Notes: generated by a model not told the origin, from the sequence alone. A stretch of 64,000 nucleotides of DNA from an uncultured Lachnospiraceae bacterium (GCA_946546945.1 CAMNOU010000001.1:124001-188000); one strand, 5' to 3'; shown: positions 18,262 through 28,203, numbered from the stretch's first letter. Program-made: numbers and translations.

Positions 18262-20358
18262 ATGAAGGTTGATTCGGCGAAACAGTTTTATGATGCGGTC
18301 AATTATATTCTGCAGATGAGACCGGTCCTTTGCAGAGAAGCTCTGTTTTCGGACGGAACCGCGGAATACCGCTGCCCGCCGGAGCCGGACATCAACGAGA
18401 AGGTGACCATCCGGTTCCGTGCCGCTTTGAACAACGTAGATCAGGTCAGACTTTGTCACGGAGAGGAACGGATTGAGATGACTCCGGCGGAGGAGGATGA
18501 GTCTTTCGTCTATTATGAGACAGAGATCCTTCCGGGTGAAAACCGGTATGATTACTATTTTGAAATAGTGACAGGGAGACATCGTGTTTATTATGATAAA
18601 GCCGGGGTTTCGGCGGATCACCGGGAACAGTATGATTTTTCGATCGTGCCCGGATTTTCCACGCCCGACTGGGCAAAAGGGGCGGTCATGTATCAGATTT
18701 TTACAGACCGTTTCTGCAACGGGGATACTTCCAACGATGTAAAGGACGGAGAATATTTCTATATCAACCGGTTGACGAAACAGGTGTCGAACTGGTCAAA
18801 GAATCCGGAAAACTTTGACGTGGCGAATTTTTACGGCGGTGATCTGGCGGGGGTGCTGCAGAAACTGGATTATCTGCAGAACCTCGGCGTTGAGGTGATC
18901 TATTTTAATCCGCTGTTTGTCTCTGCATCCAGTCATAAATATGACACACAGGATTATGATTATATTGATCCGCACTTCGGTGTGATCCTGGAGGACGGCG
19001 GTGAGCGGATGCCGGAGGGATGTACGGACAACAGCAAGGCCGAAATCTATAAGACGCGTGTCACGAGCCTGAAGAATCTGGAAGCCAGCAACCAGCTGTT
19101 CATTGAGCTGGTCGGGGAAGCGCACAAGCGCGGGATCCGGGTCATCCTGGACGGGGTTTTCAATCACTGCGGATCCTTTAACAAGTGGCTGGACCGCGAA
19201 AAAATATACGATGACAGCGAGGATTTTGAGCCGGGCGCCTATGCCGCGGCAGACAGCAAATATCATGATTTTTTCCGGTTTTCGTCGGAAACGGCTTTTC
19301 CGGACAACGATACATACGAGGGCTGGTGGGGGCACGATACCCTTCCCAAGCTGAATTACGAGGCTTCGGAGGAACTGGAAAAGTATATTCTGCATATCGC
19401 TGCCAAATGGGTATCTCCGCCGTTCAACTGTGACGGATGGAGACTGGACGTGGCGGCCGATCTCGGACACAGCGCCGAATACAACCACCGTTTCTGGAAG
19501 AAGTTCCGCAAGGTGGTCAAGGAGGCGAATCCGGAGGCGCTGATCCTGGCGGAGCATTACGGGAATCCGAAGGACTGGCTTGCCGGGGATGAATGGGATA
19601 CGGTCATGAACTATGATGCTTTTATGGAGCCGGTCAGCTGGTTTCTGACCGGTATGGAAAAGCACAGTGACGAGTACAAAGAGTACATGCTGGGAAATGT
19701 GCCGGATATCAAAAACTCCATGCTCCACTATATGGCATGTTTTATGACGCCTTCCCTGCAGTGCGCGATGAACCAGATTTCGAACCATGATCATTCCCGT
19801 TTTCTGACCAGAACAAACCATAAGGTGGGCAGAGTCGATCAGCTTGGATCGGCCGCGGCTTCCGAAGGAGTGAATAAGGCGATTCTGAAAGAGGCAGTCG
19901 TGATCATGATGACCTGGCCGGGAGCCCCGACGCTGTACTACGGGGACGAGGCCGGACTGTGCGGATTTACAGACCCGGATAACCGGCGCACCTATCCGTG
20001 GGGAAGCGAGGACCGGGAGCTGATCCGGTTCCATCGTGATATGATCCGTATTCACCGGGAGAGTCCGGCTCTTCATACGGGCTCCTTAAAGTTCCTGAAG
20101 GGACAGAAAAATGTGCTGTGTTACGCGCGGTTCAACCGTCAGGAGCAGTTCATTGTTCTGATCAACAATGCGGAATTCCCGAATACGATCAGCTTGTCGG
20201 TCTATGAGGCAGGAATTCCGAAGAACGGATATCTCAGACAGATCATGTATACATCGGAGAGAAATTATTCGACGGCTCCGGTAGAATATAAAGTCGAAAA
20301 CGGCAGTATACAGATTACATTGCCGAAGTACTCAGCAGTAGTACTGAAACATGAATAA
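18262..20358 (+). CDS. glycoside hydrolase family 13 (neopullulanase/cyclomaltodextrinase-like)
   Basis: 698 residues. An N-terminal CBM34-like beta-sandwich (about 30-120) precedes a complete GH13 barrel starting at GAVMYQIFTDRFCNGD. The catalytic nucleophile is in CDGWRLDVAADLG, the acid/base in EALILAEHYGN, and the transition-state aspartate in ISNHDHSRF. No signal peptide, so it is cytoplasmic and likely hydrolyses imported maltodextrins or cyclodextrins. Upstream, an 8-codon frame (18242-18265) ends in TGA that overlaps the ATG, suggesting coupled initiation; the ribosome site is otherwise weak. Confidence 0.9.
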   Translation: MKVDSAKQFYDAVNYILQMRPVLCREALFSDGTAEYRCPPEPDINEKVTIRFRAALNNVDQVRLCHGEERIEMTPAEEDESFVYYETEILPGENRYDYYFEIVTGRHRVYYDKAGVSADHREQYDFSIVPGFSTPDWAKGAVMYQIFTDRFCNGDTSNDVKDGEYFYINRLTKQVSNWSKNPENFDVANFYGGDLAGVLQKLDYLQNLGVEVIYFNPLFVSASSHKYDTQDYDYIDPHFGVILEDGGERMPEGCTDNSKAEIYKTRVTSLKNLEASNQLFIELVGEAHKRGIRVILDGVFNHCGSFNKWLDREKIYDDSEDFEPGAYAAADSKYHDFFRFSSETAFPDNDTYEGWWGHDTLPKLNYEASEELEKYILHIAAKWVSPPFNCDGWRLDVAADLGHSAEYNHRFWKKFRKVVKEANPEALILAEHYGNPKDWLAGDEWDTVMNYDAFMEPVSWFLTGMEKHSDEYKEYMLGNVPDIKNSMLHYMACFMTPSLQCAMNQISNHDHSRFLTRTNHKVGRVDQLGSAAASEGVNKAILKEAVVIMMTWPGAPTLYYGDEAGLCGFTDPDNRRTYPWGSEDRELIRFHRDMIRIHRESPALHTGSLKFLKGQKNVLCYARFNRQEQFIVLINNAEFPNTISLSVYEAGIPKNGYLRQIMYTSERNYSTAPVEYKVENGSIQITLPKYSAVVLKHE

Positions 20359-20373
20359 ACAGGAGGGGAAGAA

Positions 20374-21279
20374 ATGCAAAAAACAACACTGGTCATTATG
20401 GCCGCAGGGATCGGATCCCGTTTTGGAGGAGGTATTAAACAGCTCGCGCCGGTAGGACCGAATGGAGAAATCATTATCGATTATTCGATCCATGATGCCC
20501 TGGAGGCAGGATTCAACAAGGTCGTATTTATTATCCGTAAGGATCTTGAGAAGGATTTCCGTGAGATCATCGGCAACCGGATCGAACGGCTCTGTGAAGT
20601 CGAGTATGCTTTCCAGGAGATCGACGATCTACCCGAAGGAACAAAGATTCCCTTTGAGCGCGCGAAACCCTGGGGGACAGGCCAGGCGATCCTGGTCTGC
20701 AAGGACATCGTAAAGGAGCCCTTTGCAGTTATTAATGCGGATGACTATTATGGCAAGGAGGCATTTGTAAAGGTACATGACTATCTTGCTGCGCACGCAG
20801 ATACGCAGTATCAGTACTGCATGGCCGGATTTATCCTGAAAAATACACTGAGCGATAACGGCGGTGTGACCCGCGGTGTCTGCAAGGTCAATGAAGAGGG
20901 ATACCTGTATGATATCGAGGAAACGTCGAATATCATTAAAGACGTTCAGGGAGCCAAAATTGAAGACACCGGTGCAGTCATCGATGCGGATTCCTATGTT
21001 TCCATGAATATGTGGGGAATCACACCGGAATTTTTCGATGTGCTGGAATCCGGCTTCCATGAATTCCTGAACGGGCTGACTCCGGAAGACGTCAAGGCGG
21101 AATACCTGCTTCCCACAGTCATTGACGGACTGCTCAAGTCAGGACAGGCAAAAGTGGCTGTTCTCGAAACGAGGGATAAATGGTTCGGAGTGACCTATGC
21201 AGCGGACAAACAGAGTGTCATGGATGCCTTCGCAAAGCTGATTGCAGACGGCGTTTACCCCTCTCCTCTGGATAATTAA
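20374..21279 (+). CDS. sugar-phosphate nucleotidyltransferase-like protein
   Basis: 301 residues starting with the nucleotidyltransferase signature VIMAAGIGSRFGGGIKQLAPVGPNGE and carrying GTGQAIL and the metal-binding VINADDYYG. This is the GT-A type fold of NDP-sugar pyrophosphorylases. It is shorter than GlmU or GalU and has no acetyltransferase part. The exact sugar is not shown. It follows the GH13 gene by 15 bases with AGGAGGGG upstream, so it may act on sugar phosphate made from the same glycans. Confidence 0.85.
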   Translation: MQKTTLVIMAAGIGSRFGGGIKQLAPVGPNGEIIIDYSIHDALEAGFNKVVFIIRKDLEKDFREIIGNRIERLCEVEYAFQEIDDLPEGTKIPFERAKPWGTGQAILVCKDIVKEPFAVINADDYYGKEAFVKVHDYLAAHADTQYQYCMAGFILKNTLSDNGGVTRGVCKVNEEGYLYDIEETSNIIKDVQGAKIEDTGAVIDADSYVSMNMWGITPEFFDVLESGFHEFLNGLTPEDVKAEYLLPTVIDGLLKSGQAKVAVLETRDKWFGVTYAADKQSVMDAFAKLIADGVYPSPLDN

Positions 21280-21291
21280 GAAAATTTTCGG

Positions 21292-21320
21292 TTGTCTTTT
21301 TACTGCAATTGTAGTAGGAT
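21292..21320 (+). promoter_or_regulatory. candidate promoter of LCP gene
   Basis: TTGTCT (21292-21297), 17-base spacer, TAGGAT (21315-21320), about 40 bases before the start codon. Confidence 0.4.
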
Positions 21321-21363
21321 TAGTAAGTGTTTTTTGAAATAATAAACAGGATGGAGAAATAAT

Positions 21364-22536
21364 ATGGCAGGACATAAGAAGACATCCGGCAGGAGACGTA
21401 GAAAAAGAAAGCTGATTTTATTTGTTGTTGAACTGATTATTCTTGTACTGGTAGTCGGCGTATTTTATTTCTATCGAAAGCTGGATAAAATAGATACACA
21501 GAGTGTGGATAAGACCCAGATCGAAGTAAACGATATCAGTCAGGAAACGGTACAGGTGCTGCATGGGTATACCACGATTGCGGTCTTTGGTCTGGACAAC
21601 CGGACCATGGGCAACTATCAGAGCGGCCTGAGCGACGTGATCATGATCATGGCGATCAACAATGATACACATGAGGTACGTATGGCTTCTGTTTATCGTG
21701 ATACGTATCTGAATGTTGCGGGAATCAATGAAGAGAAGAAGTTCCGCAAGGCGAATTCCGCGTATTCCTATGGAGGACAGGAGCGTGCGCTTCTGATGCT
21801 GAACCGGAATCTGGATCTGGATGTGGACAATTACGTAGCTGTTGACTTTTATGCGGTAGCGGAAGCGGTCGACATTCTGGGCGGCGTGGATATAGAGATC
21901 GAGAGCAATGCAGAGCTCGGATATCTGAATGACTATATCATGGCGAACAACGAGATCCTCGGAACAGATGTGGATACCATCGATTCCACCGGTATGCATA
22001 CCCTGAACGGCGTACAGGCGGTTGCCTATGCGAGAATCCGTTATACGTCCGGCGGTGATTTCAAACGTGCGGAACGTCAGAGACGTGTCTTCTCCGAAAT
22101 GGTCAAGAAGGCGAAGAAGGCAAATCTGAGCCAGGTCAATGAACTCATTGATACTGTTTTCCCGGATGTGCAGACCGATCTCTCCAAGAAGGATCTGATT
22201 ACGATGGCTACGGCCATGCTTGGTTACGATATGTCTGAGAGCGGCGGATTCCCGTATGACAGAACGACGGCGACGCCGAGCAAGGCAATCGGAAGCATCG
22301 TTATCCCGTGCGACCTGGAGAGCAATGTTAAAAAGCTGCATGCCCAGCTGTATGATGAGTATGATTATGTGCCTTCCCAGACGGTAATAGAGTATAGTGA
22401 TTACATTAAAAATAATACCGGGAAGACAGCAGAGAACGCGGAAACGGATCAGTTCTCGGATTCCGATGATTTTACCGGAAGCCAGAGTCAGACTACAGAC
22501 AGTGATACCGCCCAAACCGCGGAGGATGAGGAATGA
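21364..22536 (+). CDS. LytR-CpsA-Psr (LCP) family glycopolymer transferase
   Basis: 390 residues. A basic start and one membrane segment (about 17-37) anchor an extracytoplasmic LCP domain with FGLDNRTMGNYQSGLSDVIMI, the VYRDTYLNV lipid-phosphate site, and ARIRYTSGGDFKRAERQRRV. LCP proteins move wall teichoic acid or capsule polymers from undecaprenyl carriers to peptidoglycan. The C-terminal 45 residues are acidic and Ser/Thr/Gln-rich, probably disordered. The end overlaps the next small gene by 4 bases (ATGA). Confidence 0.9.
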   Translation: MAGHKKTSGRRRRKRKLILFVVELIILVLVVGVFYFYRKLDKIDTQSVDKTQIEVNDISQETVQVLHGYTTIAVFGLDNRTMGNYQSGLSDVIMIMAINNDTHEVRMASVYRDTYLNVAGINEEKKFRKANSAYSYGGQERALLMLNRNLDLDVDNYVAVDFYAVAEAVDILGGVDIEIESNAELGYLNDYIMANNEILGTDVDTIDSTGMHTLNGVQAVAYARIRYTSGGDFKRAERQRRVFSEMVKKAKKANLSQVNELIDTVFPDVQTDLSKKDLITMATAMLGYDMSESGGFPYDRTTATPSKAIGSIVIPCDLESNVKKLHAQLYDEYDYVPSQTVIEYSDYIKNNTGKTAENAETDQFSDSDDFTGSQSQTTDSDTAQTAEDEE

Positions 22537-22739
22537 TAAAACTGTATATCTGTCCCAAATGCGGATGGATCCGTACCGTGTCGCGCAGAGCTGAGGTGGA
22601 ATGTTTTCGCTGTCAGAATGAGCCGATGAAACAGCTGAAGCTGGATTACAGGACATATACGAAGATGTCTGATGCGGAACGGAAAGACTATGTGGATAGC
22701 TGGATGTATATCCACGACATAAAAGGAACCCGGGCCTGA
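22533..22739 (+). CDS. small zinc-ribbon/rubredoxin-like protein
   Basis: 68 residues with two cysteine pairs, CPKCG near 7-11 and CFRCQ near 26-30, that could bind one zinc or iron. The rest, KMSDAERKDYVDSWMYIHD, is acidic and aromatic. It starts inside the LCP stop codon (ATGA), so it is translated with it. No known function; it may be a metal-bound accessory to the envelope gene. Confidence 0.75.
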   Translation: MIKLYICPKCGWIRTVSRRAEVECFRCQNEPMKQLKLDYRTYTKMSDAERKDYVDSWMYIHDIKGTRA

Positions 22740-22776
22740 GTATTGACGGCAGGGATTTGAGAGCGGAGGCTTACCG

Positions 22777-23709
22777 ATGAAAAAGAAGAGAATCGCGATC
22801 GCTCTGGGGCATGATGCCCTGGGAACGACCCTTCCGGAGCAGAAAGAAGCAACGAAAAGAGCAGCGCATGCGATTGCCGATCTGGTCGCGGATGACTGCA
22901 GGGTTGTCGTAACCCACAGCAATGGCCCGCAGGTAGGCATGATTCATACCGCGATGTCAGAACTGCACAGGCTGTATCCGGAGTATACCGCGACCCCGAT
23001 GTCCGTGTGCTCTGCGATGAGCCAGGGCTATATCGGTTATGACCTGCAGAACGCTATCCGCAGTGAGCTGATCAGCCGCGGTATTTTCCGCACAGTTTCA
23101 ACGATATTGACACAGGTAACCGTTGATCCGTATGATGACGCGTTTTATCATCCTTCCAAAGTGATCGGACGCATCTTAAGCGAAGAGGAAGCGGAGGAGG
23201 AAGAAAACAAGGGGAACCACGTCGTGAAGACGGAAGACGGCTACCGGCGAATTGTCGCAGCTCCGGCTCCGATCGAGATCATCGAACTGGATGCCGTGAA
23301 TGCGCTGATGGATGCCAATCAGATCGTGATCGCTGCCGGCGGAGGAGGGATTCCCGTGCTTACACAGGGAACGAATCTGAAAGGGGCAAGTGCGGTGATT
23401 GAGAAAGACCTGATCGCCGGCCTGCTGGCAGACGGTGTCAGGGCGGATCAGCTGATTATCCTGACCGATGTGGAATGCGTCTATAAGAATTTCGGAAAAG
23501 AAAAACAGGAACCGATCCACAGGATGAGCTGCGCGATGGCAAAGGACTATATCTCGCAGGGACAGTTCGGCCGGGGCAATATGCAGCCGAAGATAGAAAC
23601 GGCGGTTTCTTTCATCGGGGATTCCGACACACGGTCTGTGCTGATTACAAGACTGGACAGAATCAGGGCTGCCCTGCAGGCGCAGACGGGGACTGTCATA
23701 GAAAAATAA
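22777..23709 (+). CDS. arcC: carbamate kinase
   Basis: 310 residues, normal length. It starts IAIALGHDALG and carries THSNGPQVG, AAGGGGIPV, AVIEKDLIAGLLA and the end motif GNMQPKIETAVSFI, all typical of the amino-acid kinase fold of ArcC. It makes ATP and carbamate from carbamoyl phosphate. No arginine deiminase or ornithine/putrescine/allantoin carbamoyltransferase gene is next to it here. Confidence 0.92.
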   Translation: MKKKRIAIALGHDALGTTLPEQKEATKRAAHAIADLVADDCRVVVTHSNGPQVGMIHTAMSELHRLYPEYTATPMSVCSAMSQGYIGYDLQNAIRSELISRGIFRTVSTILTQVTVDPYDDAFYHPSKVIGRILSEEEAEEEENKGNHVVKTEDGYRRIVAAPAPIEIIELDAVNALMDANQIVIAAGGGGIPVLTQGTNLKGASAVIEKDLIAGLLADGVRADQLIILTDVECVYKNFGKEKQEPIHRMSCAMAKDYISQGQFGRGNMQPKIETAVSFIGDSDTRSVLITRLDRIRAALQAQTGTVIEK

Positions 23710-23746
23710 TTCCACAGTTCGGCAGAATTTCATAATTTAACGTATT

Positions 23747-23785
23747 AAAAAGGACAATACAATTTTTCGTATTGCCCTTTTTTTT
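23747..23785 (+). terminator. terminator after carbamate kinase
   Basis: AAAAAGGacAATAC and GTATTgcCCTTTTTTTT with an 8-base loop. The -35 element of the pyruvate kinase promoter overlaps its right arm. Confidence 0.85.
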
Positions 23786-23800
23786 CTGACTGATTATAAT
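23772..23800 (+). promoter_or_regulatory. promoter of pyruvate kinase
   Basis: TTGCCC (23772-23777), 17-base spacer, TATAAT (23795-23800). Confidence 0.6.
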
Positions 23801-23862
23801 AGAGAGATAAGATTGTGAGAGTTCGTTGAAATCACATAAATATTCCGGGAGGTATTGACTGA

Positions 23863-25614
23863 ATGAGGGAAAATCGGAAAACCAAGATCATTTGTACACT
23901 GGGTCCTGCGACGGATCAGGGAGACGTTTTGAGAGAACTGATGCTCGCCGGAATGAATGTCGCAAGATTTAATTTTTCTCACGGGACACACGAAGAACAA
24001 AAGGTGCGTCTGGACAGACTGAAAAGTCTGAGACAGGAGCTGGAGCTTCCAATCGCCGCTCTTCTGGATACCAAGGGTCCTGAGATCAGATTGAAAAAAC
24101 TGCAGGGCGGAAGCGCTGAACTCAAAGAGGGACAGCTTTTTACTCTGGGGATCGGAGATTTCCAGGGAGATGAGCACAGGGTGGCGATTACTTACGAGGA
24201 TCTTTACAAAGACGTGGCGGTCGGAACCAGGATCCTGATTGATGACGGTCTGATTGAGATGAAGGTGGTCCGGATCGAGGGAACAGATATTGTCTGCCAG
24301 GTAGAGAACGACGGAAAGATTTCTGATAAAAAGGGAATCAATGTCCCGAATGTGGAGCTTTCCATGCCCTATGTCAGCGAGAGCGATTATCAGGATATTG
24401 TCTTCGGAATTGAGCAGGAGTTTGATTTTATTGCGGCCTCCTTCACCAGAACTGCGGATGATATTCTTCAGATCCGCTCCATTCTGGAGGAACATGGCTG
24501 CAAATCCATTAATATTATTGCCAAGATCGAGAATAAACAGGGCGTTGACAATATTGATGACATCATCCGTGTGTCCGACGGAATTATGGTGGCGCGCGGG
24601 GATATGGGAGTCGAGATCCCGCTGGAAGAGGTACCGATCATTCAGAAAATGATTATTGAAAAGGTATATATGGCCGGGAAACAGGTCATAACGGCTACCC
24701 AGATGCTGGATTCCATGATGAAAAATCCGCGCCCTACCAGAGCAGAGGCGACGGATGTTGCGAATGCGGTCTATGACGGAACAAGCGCGATCATGCTTTC
24801 CGGAGAGACGGCGGCAGGAGCCTATCCGGTAGAAGCGCTGCAGACAATGGTAAAGATCGCCCTTCGCACCGAGCAGGATATCAATTTCGCGGCACGCATG
24901 AAGAAAAGAGATGTTCTGACAAATCCGGATATCACCAATGCGATCGCACATGCGACCTGTACGACAGCGATGGATCTGAATGCTTCGGCAATTATCACGG
25001 TTTCTCATTCCGGACGAACGGCGCGCATGGTTTCAAAGTACCGTCCGAGTGTTCCGATCATTGGCTGTTCCATCAATAAAGATGTGTGCAGAAAACTGAA
25101 TATGTCCTGGGGCGTCACACCACTTCTGGTTGATACGAAAGAGAATTCCGATGATCTGTTTGATCATGCGGTCGAAGTTGCGGAAAAAGCCGGAATGATC
25201 TCGCAGGGGGAGATTGTGGTCATTACAGCAGGTGTGCCGCTTGGAGTATCCGGGACGACGAACATGATCAAAGTACATGTCGCGGGACATATTTTGCTGA
25301 GCGGGAAGGGGCTGACTGCAAAGAGTGCTTCTGCTAATCTTTGTGTTGCGTCGACGGCAGAAGAACTGCAGCAGAAGTTTAAGCCCGGAGATATCATTGT
25401 AATGCCGGATACATCCAATGAAATCATGCCGCAGATCCGGATGTCTTCCGGCCTGATCCTGGAGGCGGAAGGGACGAACTCGCATGGCGCGATTGCGGGT
25501 CTGAGTCTGGATCTTCCGATTATCACGGGCGCGTATAATGCGACCCGGATATTGAAAACGGGTTCCTTTGTGACGCTGGATGCCGGCAAAGGCAATGTCA
25601 GCTGCAATCAGTAA
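23863..25614 (+). CDS. pyk: pyruvate kinase with C-terminal PEP-utiliser-like domain
   Basis: 583 residues. The kinase barrel has KIICTLGPA, FNFSHG, the catalytic IIAKIENKQGVDN and MVARGDMGVEIP, and MLDSMMKNPRPTRAE. Residues from about 480 form an extra swivelling-His-like domain (MPDTSNEIMPQIRMSSGLI, GTNSHGAIAG), as in Bacillus and many Clostridia. It makes pyruvate and ATP from PEP and ADP. A GGAGG site is 10 bases before the ATG. The gene is followed by ppk after only 24 bases. Confidence 0.96.
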   Translation: MRENRKTKIICTLGPATDQGDVLRELMLAGMNVARFNFSHGTHEEQKVRLDRLKSLRQELELPIAALLDTKGPEIRLKKLQGGSAELKEGQLFTLGIGDFQGDEHRVAITYEDLYKDVAVGTRILIDDGLIEMKVVRIEGTDIVCQVENDGKISDKKGINVPNVELSMPYVSESDYQDIVFGIEQEFDFIAASFTRTADDILQIRSILEEHGCKSINIIAKIENKQGVDNIDDIIRVSDGIMVARGDMGVEIPLEEVPIIQKMIIEKVYMAGKQVITATQMLDSMMKNPRPTRAEATDVANAVYDGTSAIMLSGETAAGAYPVEALQTMVKIALRTEQDINFAARMKKRDVLTNPDITNAIAHATCTTAMDLNASAIITVSHSGRTARMVSKYRPSVPIIGCSINKDVCRKLNMSWGVTPLLVDTKENSDDLFDHAVEVAEKAGMISQGEIVVITAGVPLGVSGTTNMIKVHVAGHILLSGKGLTAKSASANLCVASTAEELQQKFKPGDIIVMPDTSNEIMPQIRMSSGLILEAEGTNSHGAIAGLSLDLPIITGAYNATRILKTGSFVTLDAGKGNVSCNQ

Positions 25615-25638
25615 TCAAAAAATGAAAAGAGGTCAGCC

Positions 25639-28197
25639 TTGCAAAAAATGATATCTGCATTATGGAAACGCCTGAAATCCGGCTTTTCACAAAAACACGA
25701 GGGGGAGGAAGAGACGATGAGGTCACTGGAGGAAAAGGGAAGCAATCAGCCCGCAGATCAGGGTCCGGAACAGACAGAACCTGACAAAGGGACAGAGCAT
25801 AAGAATAAGAAAAAAGAAGGCAAGAAAAAAGACGGCGATAAGAAGAAGGGCAGCGAGAAGAAGAAAGACAGCGATAAAAAGAAAGGCAGCGGTAAGAAGA
25901 AAGACAGCGATAAGAAGAAGGGCAGTGAGAAAAAGAAAGAACATAAAAAGAAGGAGAGCATCGAAGAAAAAGAATTTGCGGCTGATAAGCAGCTGCAATC
26001 CGAAGAAGTGATTCCGGCTGCAAAGCAGCTGCCGCCTGTAACAGAGAGGGCTGAAGAGGAACCTGTACCGCAAGAGGCACCTGTGCTGAAAGAGGAACTT
26101 GTACCGGAAGAGAAACCTGCAGTGGAAGAAGAACCTGCAGCAAAAGAGGAACCGGAAGAGGCTGTGCCTCCTTATTATGACAACAGAGAACTGTCCTGGC
26201 TGAAGTTCAATGAAAGAGTGCTGGAAGAAGCAGAAGATCCGGCCAATCCTTTCTGTGAGCGTTTATCCTTTGCGTCCATTTTTCAGACGAACCTGGATGA
26301 ATTCTTCGGGGTGCGCATCGGTTCGCTCTATGACCAGATGCTGGTATCCAAAGACATACGGGACAACAAAACCAATATGACCTGCCAGGAGCAGATTGAC
26401 GCTGCTTTTGAACAGGTGAAGATCCTGACCCGGCGGAAAGATGAGAATTATGCGGACCTGTTAAAAGGTCTGGAGAAATACGGCGTAGAAATCGTCAGCT
26501 TTTCCGGCATGGATGAGCAGGATGTGGAATACCTGACCGCTTACTTTGAACACGAGATCCGCCCGCTGCTGGCCCCGCAGATCGTCGGGAAAAAACAGCC
26601 GTTTCCTTTCCTGAAAAATAAAGCAATCTACGCGATGGTCGTGATTGTCGGGAAAAAAGGCCGTGATAAACTTGGGATCGTTCCCTGCAGCATGGATGTG
26701 CTTCCGAGAATGGTGCGGATCCCGAATCATCTGAACCGTTTCATTTTAATGGAGGAACTGATTCTGCATTTTGTCGCACAGGTCTTTGACCGTTATGAGA
26801 TTCGCAGCAAGTCACTGATCAGGATCCTTCGTAATGCGGATATCGATCCGGAAGAAGAGATGTACGACGACGACACTGACTTCAGGAAGGTGATGGAACA
26901 GCTGGTAAGCCGCAGGCGCCGCCTGTGCCCGATCAAGCTGGAATATACGCGTCTGATGGACTCCTCTGTCCTGGATGTTTTGTGCGCGCACCTGGATTTA
27001 AAGAAAAAACATGTTTTTCATTCCAGATCCGCGTTGGATTTTTCCTTCTTCTCAACGATCCGGGATATTTTGAGGAACGAAAAGGATCTGTTTTTTGAAA
27101 AATATTCGCCTCAGGTGCCGGCAAGTTTTGATCCGGAGAAAAAGATCATGGAGCAGATCGATGAGAAGGATCGTTTCCTGTTTTTCCCTTATGAGAGCAT
27201 TGATCCGTTCATACAGCTTTTGAATGAGGCGGCGGATGATCCGGACGTGATTTCCATCAAGATGACACTTTATCGGGTGGCGAATGACAGTAAAGTGGTC
27301 GAAGCCCTGATCCGGGCATGTGAGAACGGTAAAGAAGTCGATGTGCTGGTAGAACTCCGGGCGAGATTTGATGAGGAAAATAATATTGAGTGGTCGAGAC
27401 GGCTGGAAGATGTGGGAGCACGTCTGCTTTACGGACTGGATAAACTGAAGGTTCATTCCAAGCTGTGCCTGATTACCAGAAAAACCGGAGATCATATTCA
27501 TTTTTATACGCAGATCGGAACCGGAAACTATAATGAGAAGACATCCCGCCTGTACACAGATTTCTCCCTGATGACTGCGCACCAGGGCATCGGAGCAGAG
27601 GCAAATCAGGTATTTACACGCCTGTATCTCGGCGAGGTGATGGAGGAGACGAGATATCTTCTGGTGGCGCCGGAATGCTTAAGAATGCCGATCCTGAACA
27701 AAATAGACCGCCAGATTGCGCTGGCGAAGGAAGGGAAACCGGCCTACGTCGGTGCAAAGATGAATTCCCTGACGGACAAATCGATCATGGAAAAGCTGGT
27801 GGAGGCATCACAGGCCGGTGTTAAGATCGAAATGATCGTGCGCGGAGCCTGCTGCCTGATTTCCGGGATACCGGGTCTGACAGATAACATCACGATTCGA
27901 AGCATTGTCGGCCGTTATCTGGAGCACTCCAGAATCTATATCTTTGGAGCTTTTGATGAAGAGGTTTACATTGCTTCCGCTGATTTCATGACCAGGAATA
28001 CCACGCGCCGTGTGGAAGTAGCCGCACCTGTCTACGATGCGGACATCAAGGCAAGAATCCTGAAGATCTTCCGTATCCAGATGGCGGATAATGTAAAAGC
28101 GCGTATTCAGATGCCGGACGGAAAGTATGTTCATGCAAAGACAGAAGGAGAACCTTTGATCTCACAGAATTATTTCCAGATACCGGAAAACAGATAA
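25639..28197 (+). CDS. ppk1: polyphosphate kinase 1 with Lys/Ser/Asp-rich N-terminal extension
   Basis: 852 residues from a TTG with AGAGGT upstream; an ATG at 25717 with GGGGGAGG is an alternative start. Residues about 180-852 are a full Ppk1 (NRELSWLKFNERVLEEA, NLDEFFGVRIGSL, KVHSKLCLITRK with the phosphohistidine matching E. coli His435, IGTGNYNEKTSRLYTDFS). It makes long-chain polyphosphate from ATP. The first 175 residues are unusual: a KKKGSEKKKDSDKKK-type repeat (about 53-110) then an E/P/V-rich stretch. Both look disordered and could bind polyphosphate or nucleic acid. Confidence 0.93.
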   Translation: MQKMISALWKRLKSGFSQKHEGEEETMRSLEEKGSNQPADQGPEQTEPDKGTEHKNKKKEGKKKDGDKKKGSEKKKDSDKKKGSGKKKDSDKKKGSEKKKEHKKKESIEEKEFAADKQLQSEEVIPAAKQLPPVTERAEEEPVPQEAPVLKEELVPEEKPAVEEEPAAKEEPEEAVPPYYDNRELSWLKFNERVLEEAEDPANPFCERLSFASIFQTNLDEFFGVRIGSLYDQMLVSKDIRDNKTNMTCQEQIDAAFEQVKILTRRKDENYADLLKGLEKYGVEIVSFSGMDEQDVEYLTAYFEHEIRPLLAPQIVGKKQPFPFLKNKAIYAMVVIVGKKGRDKLGIVPCSMDVLPRMVRIPNHLNRFILMEELILHFVAQVFDRYEIRSKSLIRILRNADIDPEEEMYDDDTDFRKVMEQLVSRRRRLCPIKLEYTRLMDSSVLDVLCAHLDLKKKHVFHSRSALDFSFFSTIRDILRNEKDLFFEKYSPQVPASFDPEKKIMEQIDEKDRFLFFPYESIDPFIQLLNEAADDPDVISIKMTLYRVANDSKVVEALIRACENGKEVDVLVELRARFDEENNIEWSRRLEDVGARLLYGLDKLKVHSKLCLITRKTGDHIHFYTQIGTGNYNEKTSRLYTDFSLMTAHQGIGAEANQVFTRLYLGEVMEETRYLLVAPECLRMPILNKIDRQIALAKEGKPAYVGAKMNSLTDKSIMEKLVEASQAGVKIEMIVRGACCLISGIPGLTDNITIRSIVGRYLEHSRIYIFGAFDEEVYIASADFMTRNTTRRVEVAAPVYDADIKARILKIFRIQMADNVKARIQMPDGKYVHAKTEGEPLISQNYFQIPENR

Positions 28198-28203
28198 GGG
28201 AAA

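Noticed and set aside
25598-26143. Long minus-strand frames opposite the ppk1 N-terminus (Ser/Phe/Leu-rich)
   Set aside because: They mirror the lysine repeats on the coding strand and have no ribosome site or promoter.
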